NCBI RefSeq assembly: GCF_902806685.2
Contig: NC_048557.2
Coordinates: forward strand, 558,001 to 622,000
Direction of reading: 5' to 3'
DNA: 64,000 nt
DNA from: Maniola hyperantus
Lineage: Eukaryota > Arthropoda > Insecta > Lepidoptera > Nymphalidae
Below are positions 31,081 to 40,818 of this stretch, piece by piece (position 1 is the first letter of the stretch; the number at the start of each line of letters is the position of its first letter). The position numbers and the translations under genes are program-made. The notes under the pieces are model-generated. The model made no database searches and had not been told where the DNA came from. It saw only the letters and a program-made list of their open reading frames with translations.

Positions 31081-31254
31081 AAGCTTGAAAGAAAAATCAT
31101 TTTTTAATTTTCTTTTTACGTTTGATACTAATTAAAAAATAATAAAATATGAAACGGCTCAGTTATTTTTTCGTCTCACTATTAACATTTTTCAATTTAT
31201 ATCTCTCTCTTTGCGTCGGAGACCATAGAGATAGAGATCCTCATTTCTGACAAT

Positions 31255-31420
31255 CTTGGGTAGGTATTTAAGAGCCCATGAGGGCCAGACCTTCGCTATT
31301 TTATAAAAGCTGAAGGTTTCTCTGCGCAACACAGGGAGGAACGATCAGCGACTATGAAGTTTGGATCATGTTAGCTTTGTGAGATAACATGTAATAAGGA
31401 CGTAGTATAAAATCTTTCGT
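31255..31420 (+). repeat. Dispersed repeat with ACAGGGAGGAACGATCAGCG
   Basis: GCCAGACCTTCGCTATTTTA to GCGACTATGAAGTTTGGATC matches the arms of the palindromic element at 47.1-47.66 kb. Confidence 0.6.
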
Positions 31421-31502
31421 CCAAGTCGTAGATATTTGTTGTGTGCGTATTTTCACGGATTCGAATCGGATGAATGCGTGATCGCTCTTAATAGATGTTT
31501 GG

Positions 31503-31960
31503 GTAACTTCGTCCACGTGGATTTAGATTTTTAAAATCCCGTGGAAACTCTGATTAACTTATTTTGATAAATTTATTTAATTGAAAAATGCCTATCACAA
31601 TGTAAAGGATTATTTAAATGATAAGCAAGCTTGGGAATGAGTTGCTTGGCGGCTATGAAAAGAATACCCGGCTGAGTTTGTCGTGGGCTCTTCTCGGACC
31701 TGGGCGCGTTTGGAACCCTCGTAGCTTTAGTTTTAAGTTTGCGTCATAATTATCACCACTATATCTTACAAATCCAAAATCTGACTATCAGAAAGAGTAA
31801 TTTATTACCTATTTTGAATAAATCATTTGACTTTGACTTTGATTAATTATCCGTGATATCCGTCTTTCGGTGCCAAAGGGCAAAATCGGTTAAGCGAATG
31901 ACCCATTAAAATGGTAAAAACAGACAGACAGACATACTTTCTCATTGATTAATATTAATA
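31503..31960 (-). mobile_element. Helitron-like type A hosting a retroposon
   Basis: Type A blocks occur at 31,503-31,558 (ACTTCGTCCACGTGGATTTA) and 31,850-31,960 (ending ACAGACAGACAGACATAC). GATTA on both sides of the insert is a possible target duplication. Confidence 0.5.
31560..31848 (+). repeat. Retroposon 3' end with (TTTGAC)n tail
   Basis: GGAACCCTCGTAGCTTTAGT, TTGAATAAATCATTTGAC (polyadenylation signal) and TTTGACTTTGACTTTGAT. The same block without tail is at 52.86 kb. Confidence 0.6.
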
Positions 31961-32049
31961 GATAAGTAGGTATACATTACGAAAATGTGTTTGGCTGTAT
32001 TTCTGTCTTGTCACGTTATTTCACGTCCAATTAGCAAACCAATTTAATT

Positions 32050-32515
32050 ATAGCAAGCACCCAGGAGATGGATATAAGCTAATTTTTAACCCCGAAAATT
32101 AAAGAGTTCCCACGGGATTTAAATTTTGACGACCTCCCTGGCGCAGTGGTGAGCGCTGTGGTCTTAATAGTGGGAGGTCCCGGGTTCGATTCCTGGCAGG
32201 GGTTTGGAATTTTATAATTTCTAAATTTCTGGTCTGGTCTGGTGGGAGGCTTCGGCCGTGGCTAGTTACCACCCTACCGGCAAAGCCATGCCGCCAAGCG
32301 ATTTACCGTTCCGGTACGATGCCGTGTAGAAACCAAAGGGGTATGGGTTTAATAAAAACTGCCATACCCCTTCCAGGTTAGCCCGCTATCATCTTAGACT
32401 GCATCATCACTTACCACCAGGTGAGATTGCAGTCAAGGGCTAACTTGTATCTGAATTTAAAAAAAAAAATTAAAACCTAAATCCATGCAGACGAAGTCGT
32501 GGGCATCACCTAATG
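32050..32515 (+). mobile_element. Helitron-like type A split by a SINE
   Basis: AAGAGTTCCCACGGGATTTA ends at about 32,118, and the element resumes after 32,470 with CCTAAATCCATGCAGACGAA and ATCACCTAA. Confidence 0.6.
32122..32472 (+). repeat. tRNA-derived SINE, full length, about 350 bp
   Basis: A box in GGCGCAGTGGTGAGCGCTGT, B box GGGTTCGATTCC, body with CTTCGGCCGTGGCTAGTTAC and CACTTACCACCAGGTGAGAT, and an A-rich tail. Pieces recur at 49.83, 57.83 and 60.78 kb. It is the most complete SINE in the window. Confidence 0.75.
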
Positions 32516-32705
32516 CTAATATCATATTAAGTAAGCTATAATCCGTTGGATTAGTTCCATTAGAAGATAATCAGAACAACTTTTCCCAACAATTTTCCAA
32601 CTTTTCAATAAAATAAATGTTTTGGACAAAACTTGACGAAAGTTGTCCCCACTTACCGCTAAATCAGAGTATTCATGATTGATTACTTCTTACAATATCT
32701 CTACA

Positions 32706-32909
32706 TAGTAGGATGAAACAAAGTCGCTTCCCGCTGTCTGATCTCTTAAACTACGCAACGGATTTAAATGCGGTTTTCATCAATAGATAGTGAAAGAGAA
32801 AGGTGAGTGCGTAACTGCCGTAATTCTTTTGAAATACAACAAAATAACTACACTGACACCACATTAGTATCTACATTGCGTCCGTGCGAAGCCGGGGCAG
32901 GTCGCTAGT
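32706..32909 (+). mobile_element. Helitron-like type D
   Basis: AAACAAAGTCGCTTCCCGCT, ACGCAACGGATTTAAATGCG and the end GTGCGAAGCCGGGGCAGGTC-GCTAG. The short hairpin plus CTAG end fits Helitrons. Confidence 0.55.
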
Positions 32910-32911
32910 AT

Positions 32912-33178
32912 TTAAAAAAAATCGGTCAAGTGCGAGTCAGACTCGCACACGAAGGATTCCGTACCATCGAACAAGAAATAACACTTTTTGATTTTGTCAA
33001 ATTTTCATAACGGCCATTTGAAATTTTTATTATTTGTTGTTATAGCGGCAACAGAAATAACCATTTAGTAAAAAATTAATTTCACGAGATACGGCCCGCT
33101 GACAGACAGACGGACGGACGGGCAGACAGCGGAGACTTAGTAACATGGTCCCGTTGGTTTTGGGTACGGAACCCTAAA
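32912..33178. mobile_element. (GTCY)n-type element, complete short subtype
   Basis: CGGTCAAGTGCGAGTCAGAC, TTGTTATAGCGGCAACAGAA, GACAGACAGACGGACGGACG, end GTACGGAACCCTAAAAA. It lies directly after a Helitron-like end. Confidence 0.65.
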
Positions 33179-33233
33179 AAGAAAACTTTTCAAACTTAAT
33201 TTCTTGCAAGAAAATTTTTAAAATTAACTTACC

Positions 33234-33500
33234 ATGTAAGGAACCAGCAGCGATTCCTAAACAATCACAAAACACATCACTGTTTTTTTTTTTTACTTTT
33301 TTAATTTTCGTACACAGCACATCACTAGTGGGTCCCGGAGCGGGACACGGGACCGGGCGCCGCGACGGCCGCTGAGCTTATGGACGCCGGGACGACCCCC
33401 CCTCCTCCCCTCCCCGCGTCCCGCCATGGCACCCATGATAAAATTTTCCCGATTTTCTCGCAATGCGCAATGCATGCTGGTGATTTTTGCTTTGCTATCA
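33234..33500 (-). promoter_or_regulatory. GC-rich island with splice donor: candidate first exon/promoter
   Basis: About 33,330-33,440 is strikingly GC- and CpG-rich in an AT-rich window. On the minus strand the segment runs through a non-repetitive stretch to CCTTACATG followed by GTAAGTTAA, a perfect donor, with an ATG as the last three exon bases. A 60-codon minus frame (33,293-33,475) ends before the donor and is Arg/Gly-rich, more like UTR than protein. I infer a 5' exon of a host gene whose next exon lies at lower coordinates or outside the window. Confidence 0.4.
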
Positions 33501-33556
33501 GCCGTTGGAATAATTATTTTTGACGTGAAAAGAAAATTATTGTAAGTAATTTTAAG

Positions 33557-33840
33557 CTGTGATATCCTAGTGGTTAGGACGTCCGCCTTCTAATCGGAGG
33601 TCGGGGGTTCGATCCCGGCCACGCACCTCTAACTTTTCAGAGTTATTTAATGGTGACGGAAAACATCGAGAGGAAACCTGCATTCCTGAAAACTCTCCAT
33701 TATGTTCTCAAAGGTGTGTGAAGTCTACCAAGCCGCACATGGCCAGCGTGGTAGACTATGGCTAAAACCCTTCTTATTCTGAGAGGAGACCTGTACTCTG
33801 TATTGAGCCGGCGATAGGTTGATCATGATGATGAAGATAG
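33557..33840 (+). repeat. tRNA-derived SINE, complete
   Basis: A box TAGTGGTTAGGACGTCCGCC, B box GGGTTCGATCCCGG, body with AACCTGCATTCCTGAAAACT, tail GGCGATAGGTTGATCATGAT. It is the reference copy for those at 0.05, 20.3, 20.8, 28.9 and 60.0 kb. The tRNA-like head is followed by unrelated body, so it is not a tRNA gene. Confidence 0.75.
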
Positions 33841-34114
33841 CCTAATATTTGACTTACTTATTATCGTCAATTCAGGATCAAACCGACAGTTCCCTCATCC
33901 TACTGTCGATATTCTTCTTCTTCTTCTTATTTTGCTTGTCGATATTCTAAAAAAGTAAAGATAGATTAGCTGACGTGATACGCTTTGACATATAACGCAA
34001 CTATTTTCAGCGAACTAGGCAAATCGTGTCGCACTCTTTCATTCACGACATCCCGAATTTATTTTAGACTTCGTGACCTAAAAATATCTAATATATTATT
34101 TCAAATTCACAAAT

Positions 34115-34435
34115 TCAAAGTCGCTCAGCGAGCTATGGAGAGGGCTATGTTAGGAGTTTCCCTGAGGGATAAGATCCGAAATGAGGAGATCCGCAGGAGA
34201 ACCAAGGTCACTGACATAGCACAAATTATTAGCAAGCTGAAGTGGCAGTGGGCAGGTCATTCCTGTCGTAGAGGCGATGACCGTTGGAGCCGGAAAGCCC
34301 TTGAGTGCAAGCACAGTGTGGAACGCCCTCCAGTACGATGGACCGACGATATAAAGTGGCCTGATGAGGAAGGCTGAGGACCGGGCATGGTGGCGCTCTT
34401 TAGGGAAGGCCTATGTGCAACGAAGGGCTATAATG
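34115..34435 (+). pseudogene. RTE-type LINE, C-terminus
   Basis: The plus frame has 'AQRAMERAMLGVSLRDKI', RRTKVTDIAQIISKLKWQWA and a shifted C-terminal block around a stop at 34,377. It is better preserved than most, but 5'-truncated. Confidence 0.8.
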
Positions 34436-34439
34436 CAAA

Positions 34440-34605
34440 TATGAATCCGCGTCCGTAAAAGATCCGTATTAATTGATGAAGATGCGGATGCGGATGTCTG
34501 AATTATTGTAAATGTTCCGCATTTGCGGATGCGGGTGCGGATATCTGAATTCATGTGAATGTTCCGCATTTGCGGATGTGGGTGCGGATATCCGTAAAAC
34601 CCCTG
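34440..34605. repeat. Tandem GCGGATGCGG-type repeat
   Basis: TTCCGCATTTGCGGATGCGG and TTCCGCATTTGCGGATGTGG are two units about 60 bp apart, with related GATGCGGATGCGGATG before them. Each contains a small palindrome CCGCATTTGCGG. Confidence 0.6.
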
Positions 34606-34784
34606 GGCCCTGGTCCCAATTTCGGAAGTATTTAAGCTGACGCAGCGCGAATTAGAATGATTCTCACGTTTTAATTTCCCCGTTTGTCCCCGCGTTTTCC
34701 TTTTTAATTAATACTCATTATTTTTTCTGAGTACGGACACCTAGGTTAATTGAGGCTCGTGCTGAATTAAATTACTGTAATAAT

Positions 34785-34950
34785 GAGGCCGATTCTCTTG
34801 TACACAATCTCTAAACTAAACTAAATTAACAGGTCTAAATCTAGTGCCATCCTTTTCCGCAAGCAACATTATGAAAGGGATAGCAATAGATTTAGATGTG
34901 CCATTTTAGTTTAGTTTAGAGATTGTGTACAAAAGAATTAGCCACAATGT
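34785..34950. mobile_element. MITE (TTGTACACAATCTC ends), copy 1
   Basis: Inverted arms GTACACAATCTCTAAACTAA and TTTAGAGATTGTGTAC, with an asymmetric middle (CCATCCTTTTCCGCAAGCAA). Confidence 0.7.
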
Positions 34951-35045
34951 CCTGGTACAGACAAAAGACGTCAGCTGAGGGAGGAGGAAAAAGGATGAGT
35001 GCTTTAAATTCTACAAATACCGGAAAAGGTGCGTAAATTCAGGAA

Positions 35046-35530
35046 CAATGGTACTGATTCTGAGCACACCTAAATTTTAGAGTGTTCCGATCCTCATCTT
35101 AACTAATGTAATATGAAAGGGACAGACACAGTTTGACAGTTTTAAATTTAATTTAGAGCCGTCAAACCTCGTGATACTTTAGCTGCAGTCGCAAGCCTAT
35201 TGTGGCTAATTCCATTGTACACAATCTCTAAACTAAACTAAAATGGCACGTCTAAATCTATTGCTATCCCTTTCATAATGTTGCTTGCGGAAAAGGATGT
35301 TGCGGAAAAGGATGGCACTAAATTTAGACCTGTTAATTTAGTTTAGTTTAGAGATTGTGTACAAGAGAATCGGCCCTATTGTTTAAATTTGTAGTGTGCA
35401 CTAAAATTTAGAGTCAGTAAATGTAAAATTCATGTGCCGTCCCGTTTTAGCAATATTACCTAAAAGGAAAAAGATGCAGATTCTCTAAATTTCGTTTAGA
35501 GAAAGATAACAGAATCGGCGCCATTATTAT
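35046..35530. mobile_element. MITE (GGCNCCGATTCT ends) hosting another MITE
   Basis: Ends AATGGTACTGATTCTG and CAGAATCGGCGCCATT are inverted repeats. Same family as 18.99 kb. The central 35,205-35,380 is the second family. Confidence 0.6.
35205..35380. mobile_element. MITE (TTGTACACAATCTC ends), copy 2, nested and inverted
   Basis: The opposite orientation of 34,785-34,950, with a short internal duplication (TTGCGGAAAAGGATG twice). Confidence 0.7.
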
Positions 35531-35536
35531 CTTTAA

Positions 35537-36000
35537 CTAGCTGATGCCCGCAACTTCTTCCGCGTGGAATTAGATGTTTAAAAATCTTGTGGGAACCCTT
35601 TCATTTTCCGGGATAAAACGTAGGCTGTGTTACTCTCCGTCCTTTCAACTATCTCTATGCCAAAAAACCAGTCATGTTAAACGCACAAGCGTCCGAATTT
35701 ATTTTAACTTTTTAGGGTTCCGTACAACTGAAGGGCGCCAACGGGTCCTTTTACTAAGCCTCCACTGTCCGTTCATAAAAATTGGTACGCGTGGATTTAG
35801 GTTTTTAAAAATCCCGTAAGAACTCTTTGATTTACCGGGATAAAAAGTAGCCTCCATTGTCACAAAATGTCACTCTCTAGGTCTCATAAACTATAAGTAC
35901 CCATGCAAAAATCATGTCGATCCGTTGCTCCGTTGCGCATTGAAGAACAAATCAATAAACCAGCAAACAAACACACTTTCGCGTCAATACTTATAATAAA
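35537..36000 (-). mobile_element. Two Helitron-like type A pieces around a (GTCY)n fragment
   Basis: First piece 35,537-35,705 from CTAGCTGATGCCCGCAACTT. At 35,710-35,780 TTTAGGGTTCCGTACAACTG is a (GTCY)n end. The second piece, from GTGGATTTAGGTTTTTAAAA to CACTTTCGCG, runs to about 36,000. Confidence 0.55.
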
Positions 36001-36130
36001 ACTGTAACAGGTCAAATTCTGTACATTGAAGATATTTTGAAAATTTTTTTTCGAGGGCACTCTATAATCGATACTGAACCCAAAACTGTAATTTTTTTCA
36101 TTTTTGTCTGTCTGTCTGTCTGTCTGTCTA

Positions 36131-36179
<49 letters not shown>

Positions 36180-36880
36180 ATCACGGCCGCGCATCACGCT
36201 GAAACTATTGAATGGATTCCAATGAAACTTGGTACGATTTGAGGTCATACTATGAGGAAGAATATAGGATACTTTTTATGCCGAAATTCAGCATGGATCC
36301 CGTAGGAGAGGGGATGAAAGTAAATATGTATACTGAGTTGTAATTCATTAACGCGTAGTCCGATTTCATTCATTCTTTTTTTGTTAGAAAGGGGATATTT
36401 TAAAGATTGTTCCGTAAATATTTTAAATCAACAAAAAAGTTTTCGTGGTGGTCACATAAAAAATTATGGATTCAACTCCTTAATCCTGATGCTGCAGGGT
36501 TACTGCCCGCCTGAGTTATCAAGATTCAGGAAGTGTTCATAGTGAATTCATATTGTAGGTACCAAGCAACGACTTTATTCTCAGACTTCAAGTCCCAACT
36601 CCTCAACCCTGATGATGTAGGGTACAGCACTCCTAAACTATAATGTTTCAGTAACTGCGGATGATGCAAAATTAATTTAGGTACCAAGCATAGGCTACAT
36701 CATTGAACTTCGGTTCCTAACTCCTCAATCCTGATGCTGCAAAGTACTAAAGTCCTAAATCGTGGGGATTTTAGAATTTCTGATAGTGAATTGATATTTT
36801 AGGTATCAAGCAACGGCTTCACGATGACACTCCCAGTCCGAAATACTCCACCCGAGCGAAGCCGGGGCGGGTCAGCTAGT
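36000..36880 (+). mobile_element. Helitron-like type C, long
   Basis: (GTCT)n at 36,107-36,179, then ACGGCCGCGCATCACGCTGA, three tandem internal units, and the terminal CCCGAGCGAAGCCGGG hairpin followed by TCAGCTAG. The 5' limit is uncertain. Confidence 0.55.
36471..36837 (+). repeat. Three tandem units of about 120 bp inside type C
   Basis: Each unit opens near AACTCCT(T/C)AA(T/C)CCTGATG and holds AGGTACCAAGCA or a variant. Units are clearly diverged. Confidence 0.6.
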
Positions 36881-36999
36881 TTATAATATGGGTGGGGATG
36901 ACTTGTACGATGGTACAGAATCTTTCGTGTGCGAGTCCGGCTCGCACTTGAGTCTTGACGGGGTTTTTTACAATGCAAGTGTATGAGTTTTGCCTATCT

Positions 37000-38025
37000 G
37001 AACTTTTACAATATCTTTGGTGACATCAAAATCTGCTGGAAACTGGATCGATCCAGTTACAGCCGATGTAATCGGGACATAACCGGAACGTGTCACGGGG
37101 ATATCAAAGCAACCGTATACATTTGCTTTGACATTAATATGCGATATGGATATCTTTATATTTGGGCCATAAACGTGTTGTTATTACTAAACTAAGTACT
37201 GTTTGATTTAGTAGTTACCAGATTGAATTTAAGTTTTGTGCCGTCAAAATACGGTATTTGCCTATGTCAAAAATAAATTATTTCTCAGTGATTATTAAAT
37301 AGAGGGTCTTCAAAAATAACGTAAAATCCATGTCTTTTGTTAGTTTTGAGTGTAAAAACCATTTTAAATTATTGATTAAACAAAAAATTACACACACTAA
37401 GCACATGACTCACATGCCAGTATTTCATGGAAACACACATACTAAGCGCGTGTTTTGACGCTTTATTAAAAGATACTGATTTGACTAGTTGTCAAGTACC
37501 GGATTGATTAACTCGTTCAAACATAATGTAACAAAAAAAAATCGACAAACTATTGGATATTTTAATACTATCATGGATAAAAAAATTACCTAGAATAAAG
37601 TACCTAAATACATAGTGATACGTGAAAAATCAAAACGGTATTTTCAAAATATTTAAATTAAACTTTGGATATTTTCTTTTTTTTGCGAAACGTATGTAAC
37701 TATCTAGTTAAACAGAAATGGACCTAATTCGTCTTCTTAACTCTAGTCATGCGTCAATAAAAAATAGACCTTCGGATTTTCCTTTACAATAATAATATTT
37801 TAATTCAGCGGCGACATCAAAGGTCTAGAGAAATCTGGTTCGACCCAGTTATAGGCAGTAAAACTGGAACGTGTCCTATGTTTACTTTGATATTAATAAA
37901 ATCCCTAGGTGGCCTTTGATAGGTGTACGAATGTGTAGGTTTCCTACGTTTTCCTTTTATGATCAAGCTACCATTACGTCGCCTGCGTATGTGTGCTACA
38001 ATTTGGATAGTAGGTATGTTCTTTG
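37000..38025. other. AT-rich DNA with a diverged 100 bp repeat pair
   Basis: 37,045-37,155 and 37,805-37,895 share ACATCAAA, CCAGTTA, GGAACGTGTC and TTTGACATTAATA-type blocks in the same order. No gene seen. Confidence 0.45.
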
Positions 38026-38029
38026 TAAA

Positions 38030-38385
38030 AAGTAGGTATCCACTAAGAAAGGATTTTCAAAATTCCACTCCTAAGTGGGTTAAACGGGGGTGGAAGTTTA
38101 AATTAAAGTACTGTGTTTTTGAAGTTACATCTTTGGAAATTGGTATTTAAGCTTTCTATTAAACTACCAAGTTACCTACTACTACCAAGGAAGCTAAAAT
38201 GGGGATGAAAAATTGTATGAAAGTTCGTTATTTCACAAGTTATTTGCACGAAAATTGGTATTTGGGTTTTCGGTCACAAACGAACAAATACGTGTTTCAG
38301 GATTTCTGGAAATTCAACCCCCAACCCCCAACCTTGATTTTCTTAATTCCACCCGAGCGAAGCCGGGGCGGGTCAGCTAGTACAA
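38030..38385 (+). mobile_element. Helitron-like element, type B/C hybrid
   Basis: CCACTAAGAAAGGATTTTCA resembles the type B core, while the 3' end CCCGAGCGAAGCCGGG plus TCAGCTAG is that of type C. Confidence 0.5.
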
Positions 38386-38410
38386 TGTAGCAAGCATTAA
38401 ACATACTCAC

Positions 38411-38641
38411 GTAAGCGCTGTATTTTTTATTGATAGATATTTCACGAGTTTTGTATGGAGCGTTCACAGTCGGACTATAAAAGATATATCGTTTGGCTGA
38501 ATCTAAATTTCTAGTCATATTTACGGCTGGAAAAACGCCAATTCCCGTTGTGATTCCGTCGGCTCGCGTCTTTCTATTGAATAAATCTCTAATATTTTTC
38601 GGCACAAGCCTTTTAACATTTACTGGGATGGAGGTAAACAT
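38411..38641 (-). CDS. Candidate host exon, 77 codons, ending at a splice donor
   Basis: The minus frame from an ATG (context AAAATG, in-frame TGA nine bases upstream) encodes 77 residues of balanced, non-repetitive composition, with blocks such as 'VPKNIRDLFNRKTR' and 'IFYSPTVNAPYKTREI'. It ends in phase 0 at GTGAGTATG, a consensus donor. Beyond the donor the frame enters a Helitron-like end and loses protein character. CCTCCATCCCAG near the start could instead be an acceptor, making this an internal exon. A Helitron-like element stops 12 bp upstream of the ATG. No signal peptide or membrane segment. I do not recognise the protein; it could also be a relic of an unknown mobile element. Confidence 0.45.
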
Positions 38642-38652
38642 TTTATTTCATA

Positions 38653-39175
38653 CTAGCTTAAGCTCGCGACTTCGTTCGCGTGGACTACACAAATTTCAAA
38701 CCCCCATTTCACCCCCTTAGGGGTTGAATTTTCAAAAATCCTTTCTTAGCGGATACCTACGTCATAATAGCTATCTGCATGCCAAATTTCAACCCGATCC
38801 GTCCAGTAGTTAAGGCTGTGCGTTGATAGATCAGTCAGTCAGTCAGTCAGTGAGTCATTCACCTTTTCCTTTTATATATTTAGCTGATGCCCGCAACTTC
38901 GTCCGCGTGGATTTAGGTTTTAAAAAGTCCGTGGGAACTCTTTGATTTTCCGGGATAAAAATTAGCCTATGTCACTTTCCAGGTCTTAAACTATACCCAT
39001 GCAAAAAAATCATGTTGATACGTTGCTCCGTTGCGACGGGAGTGAAGGACAATGTAAAAGGGCTTTACTTATTTTTATGCATAATAATTTTTGATTTATC
39101 TTGCAAAATGTCGAAAAAAATACCCAAATACGGAACCCTCAGTGCGCGAGTCTGACTTGCCCGTGGCCGGTTTTT
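38653..39175 (-). mobile_element. Helitron-like type B, type A and (GTCY)n piece, end to end
   Basis: Type B 38,653-38,880 (CTAGCTTAAGCTCGCGACTT to CCTTTTCCTTTTATATATTT), type A 38,881-39,055 (TAGCTGATGCCCGCAACTTC), then a (GTCY)n head to 39,175 (GTGGCCGGTTTTTT). The junctions are abrupt. Confidence 0.6.
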
Positions 39176-39179
39176 TAAC

Positions 39180-39740
39180 TAGCACTACTTATTACGTAAC
39201 ATCGGAAATAAAGTTGAAAGCTACTAACGTTCTGAATGCACCCTGCTCAAGCACTATAAAAACAAAATCAATTTAGTTAACAAAATAAAAGGAAATCAAA
39301 ATGCAGGAAGCGCGCCCGCCGGAGCCTGTTTAAACGCTGAAAGTTACACAATGTAGGGCACCTCTCTATCGACTAATTAATTGTCCCGGAAACTCTTCCA
39401 CTTCAGGTGCGGCCACTACACTAGCGAGTCACCCTGGACTCCTGAACAAGGTGAAGCCGTAATTCACACCAATACTACGACTCAATCTATTCATGTGGCC
39501 TCTACCTACATCAAGCTCAGTTATGATTTTGAAATATGGTCTAAAACAAAGCTTTACTTTCAAAGGTGTTTTTACTATTATAGTATTAATCCTTATCAAA
39601 ATAAAAATTGCGCTTTGTATCATTTCATTTAGAATAATATCTTAGGAGATATCACGAAATTAAAATAATGGCGACGGCCGCGGCAGTCCGGCAGGGACAG
39701 GAGTGTAGAAGGCGGGTAGAAAGGCGCGACGAGCGCAACG
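39180..39740. other. Unassigned, partly GC-rich DNA
   Basis: About 39.30-39.45 kb and 39.67-39.74 kb are less AT-rich. Overlapping short frames on both strands have no motif I recognise. Confidence 0.35.
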
Positions 39741-39744
39741 GATC

Positions 39745-39883
39745 AACTTGATTTTTTGCGTAGATATAGTTAGACCTGGAGAGTGACATGGGCTACTTTT
39801 ATACCGTATAATCAAAGCGTACCTACCACACGATTTTTAAAAACCTAAATCTACGCGGATGAAGTCGCGAGTCTCAGCTAGTA
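39745..39883 (+). mobile_element. Helitron-like type A, 3' half
   Basis: GACCTGGAGAGTGACATGGG, CTACGCGGATGAAGTCGCGA, end CTCAGCTAG. Confidence 0.55.
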
Positions 39884-39961
39884 AACTATACTTGCCGCAC
39901 CATGCCGTGATTTTCAGTCAAAACATAGGTAAGTCAAAAATGTAGAAATCAAAATATAAAA

Positions 39962-40078
39962 ATACTTATAAAAGGAAAAGGTGACTGACTGACTGATCTA
40001 TCAACGCACACCTCAAACTACTGGACGGATCGGGCTAGTGTGTAGTCCACGCGGAAGAAGTCGAGGACATTAGTCAGT
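39962..40078 (+). mobile_element. Helitron-like type B, miniature
   Basis: It keeps the 5' AAAAGGAAAAGGTGACTGAC and the 3' GTAGTCCACGCGGAAGAAGT. The central 100 bp is deleted. Confidence 0.55.
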
Positions 40079-40379
40079 CTTGCAATGAAGAAACGAAAAA
40101 TAAAGTGATTTCTCAGGCGATAGCAGCCAATGGACTTGCAGCCTTATTTCTTTACTAAGGCTTTGTTGTATTATTCACACAGTATAGCGTTTACGCTGCG
40201 AATAAATGAAGGAATATATATTAGGGTGCGCCACGCTCTGAATATTTCACGAGTCTATTCTCTTTTTTATAGTTTTACTATGCAGATAAGTGGAAGGGTT
40301 ATTTTTGTACCTAAATGGTATCAATCACATATAGTTTAACCAATTTATCCATAGACATTTCTGCGTTCATTGAGCCTGC

Positions 40380-40815
40380 AGGGATTAGTCGGGATGATGG
40401 CAAGAGACCTGTTAGTCGATTTCGTAAAACCTGCATCAATCATTATCACAATCTTAATTTTTGTGATTGGCTGAATTTGTGCTATTTTTGTTGCAACAAT
40501 GCATTGTAGCCAATAGTTAGCGAGCGTCAACCAATCAGAGGTGATTGCGATCATGACATTATAGCTGTCATTCTACCGCAATCGAGAAGCTGAATGGATT
40601 GACGCTGCAGGGCGATTGTCTAAAACCTGCATCAATCATTATCACAATCTCAATTGTTCTGATTGGCTGAATTTGCGCGATTCCTGTTGCAACAATGCAT
40701 TGTGGCCAATAGTGAGCGAGCATTAACCAATCAGAGATGATTGCGATCGTGACATTGTAGCTGTCAAACAACCGCGGTAGGGCCACTGGTTCCCTGGGAA
40801 CGCGGACGAGCGTTA
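40380..40815. repeat. Tandem duplication, period 196 bp
   Basis: AAAACCTGCATCAATCATTA starts at 40,426 and again at 40,622. Both units carry GATTGGCTGAATTTG and, downstream, the roughly inverted CCAATCAGAG. Confidence 0.65.
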
Positions 40816-40818
40816 ATG

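Noticed and set aside
33562..33626. Possible tRNA gene with A and B boxes
   Set aside because: The tRNA-like head leads straight into a SINE body that recurs at several loci, and the arms do not fold as a full cloverleaf. The heads at 24.7, 25.7, 28.05, 32.13, 52.27 and 60.02 kb were rejected for the same reason.
36012..36248. Frames rich in Asp/Arg/Gln/Thr or Cys/Leu/Ser/Val
   Set aside because: Both strands translate the (GTCT)n tract of a Helitron-like element; the same holds at 26.5-26.8 kb.
39381..39632. 83-codon plus frame in less AT-rich DNA
   Set aside because: A comparable frame exists on the other strand, there is no splice signal in phase, and no motif. Left as unassigned.
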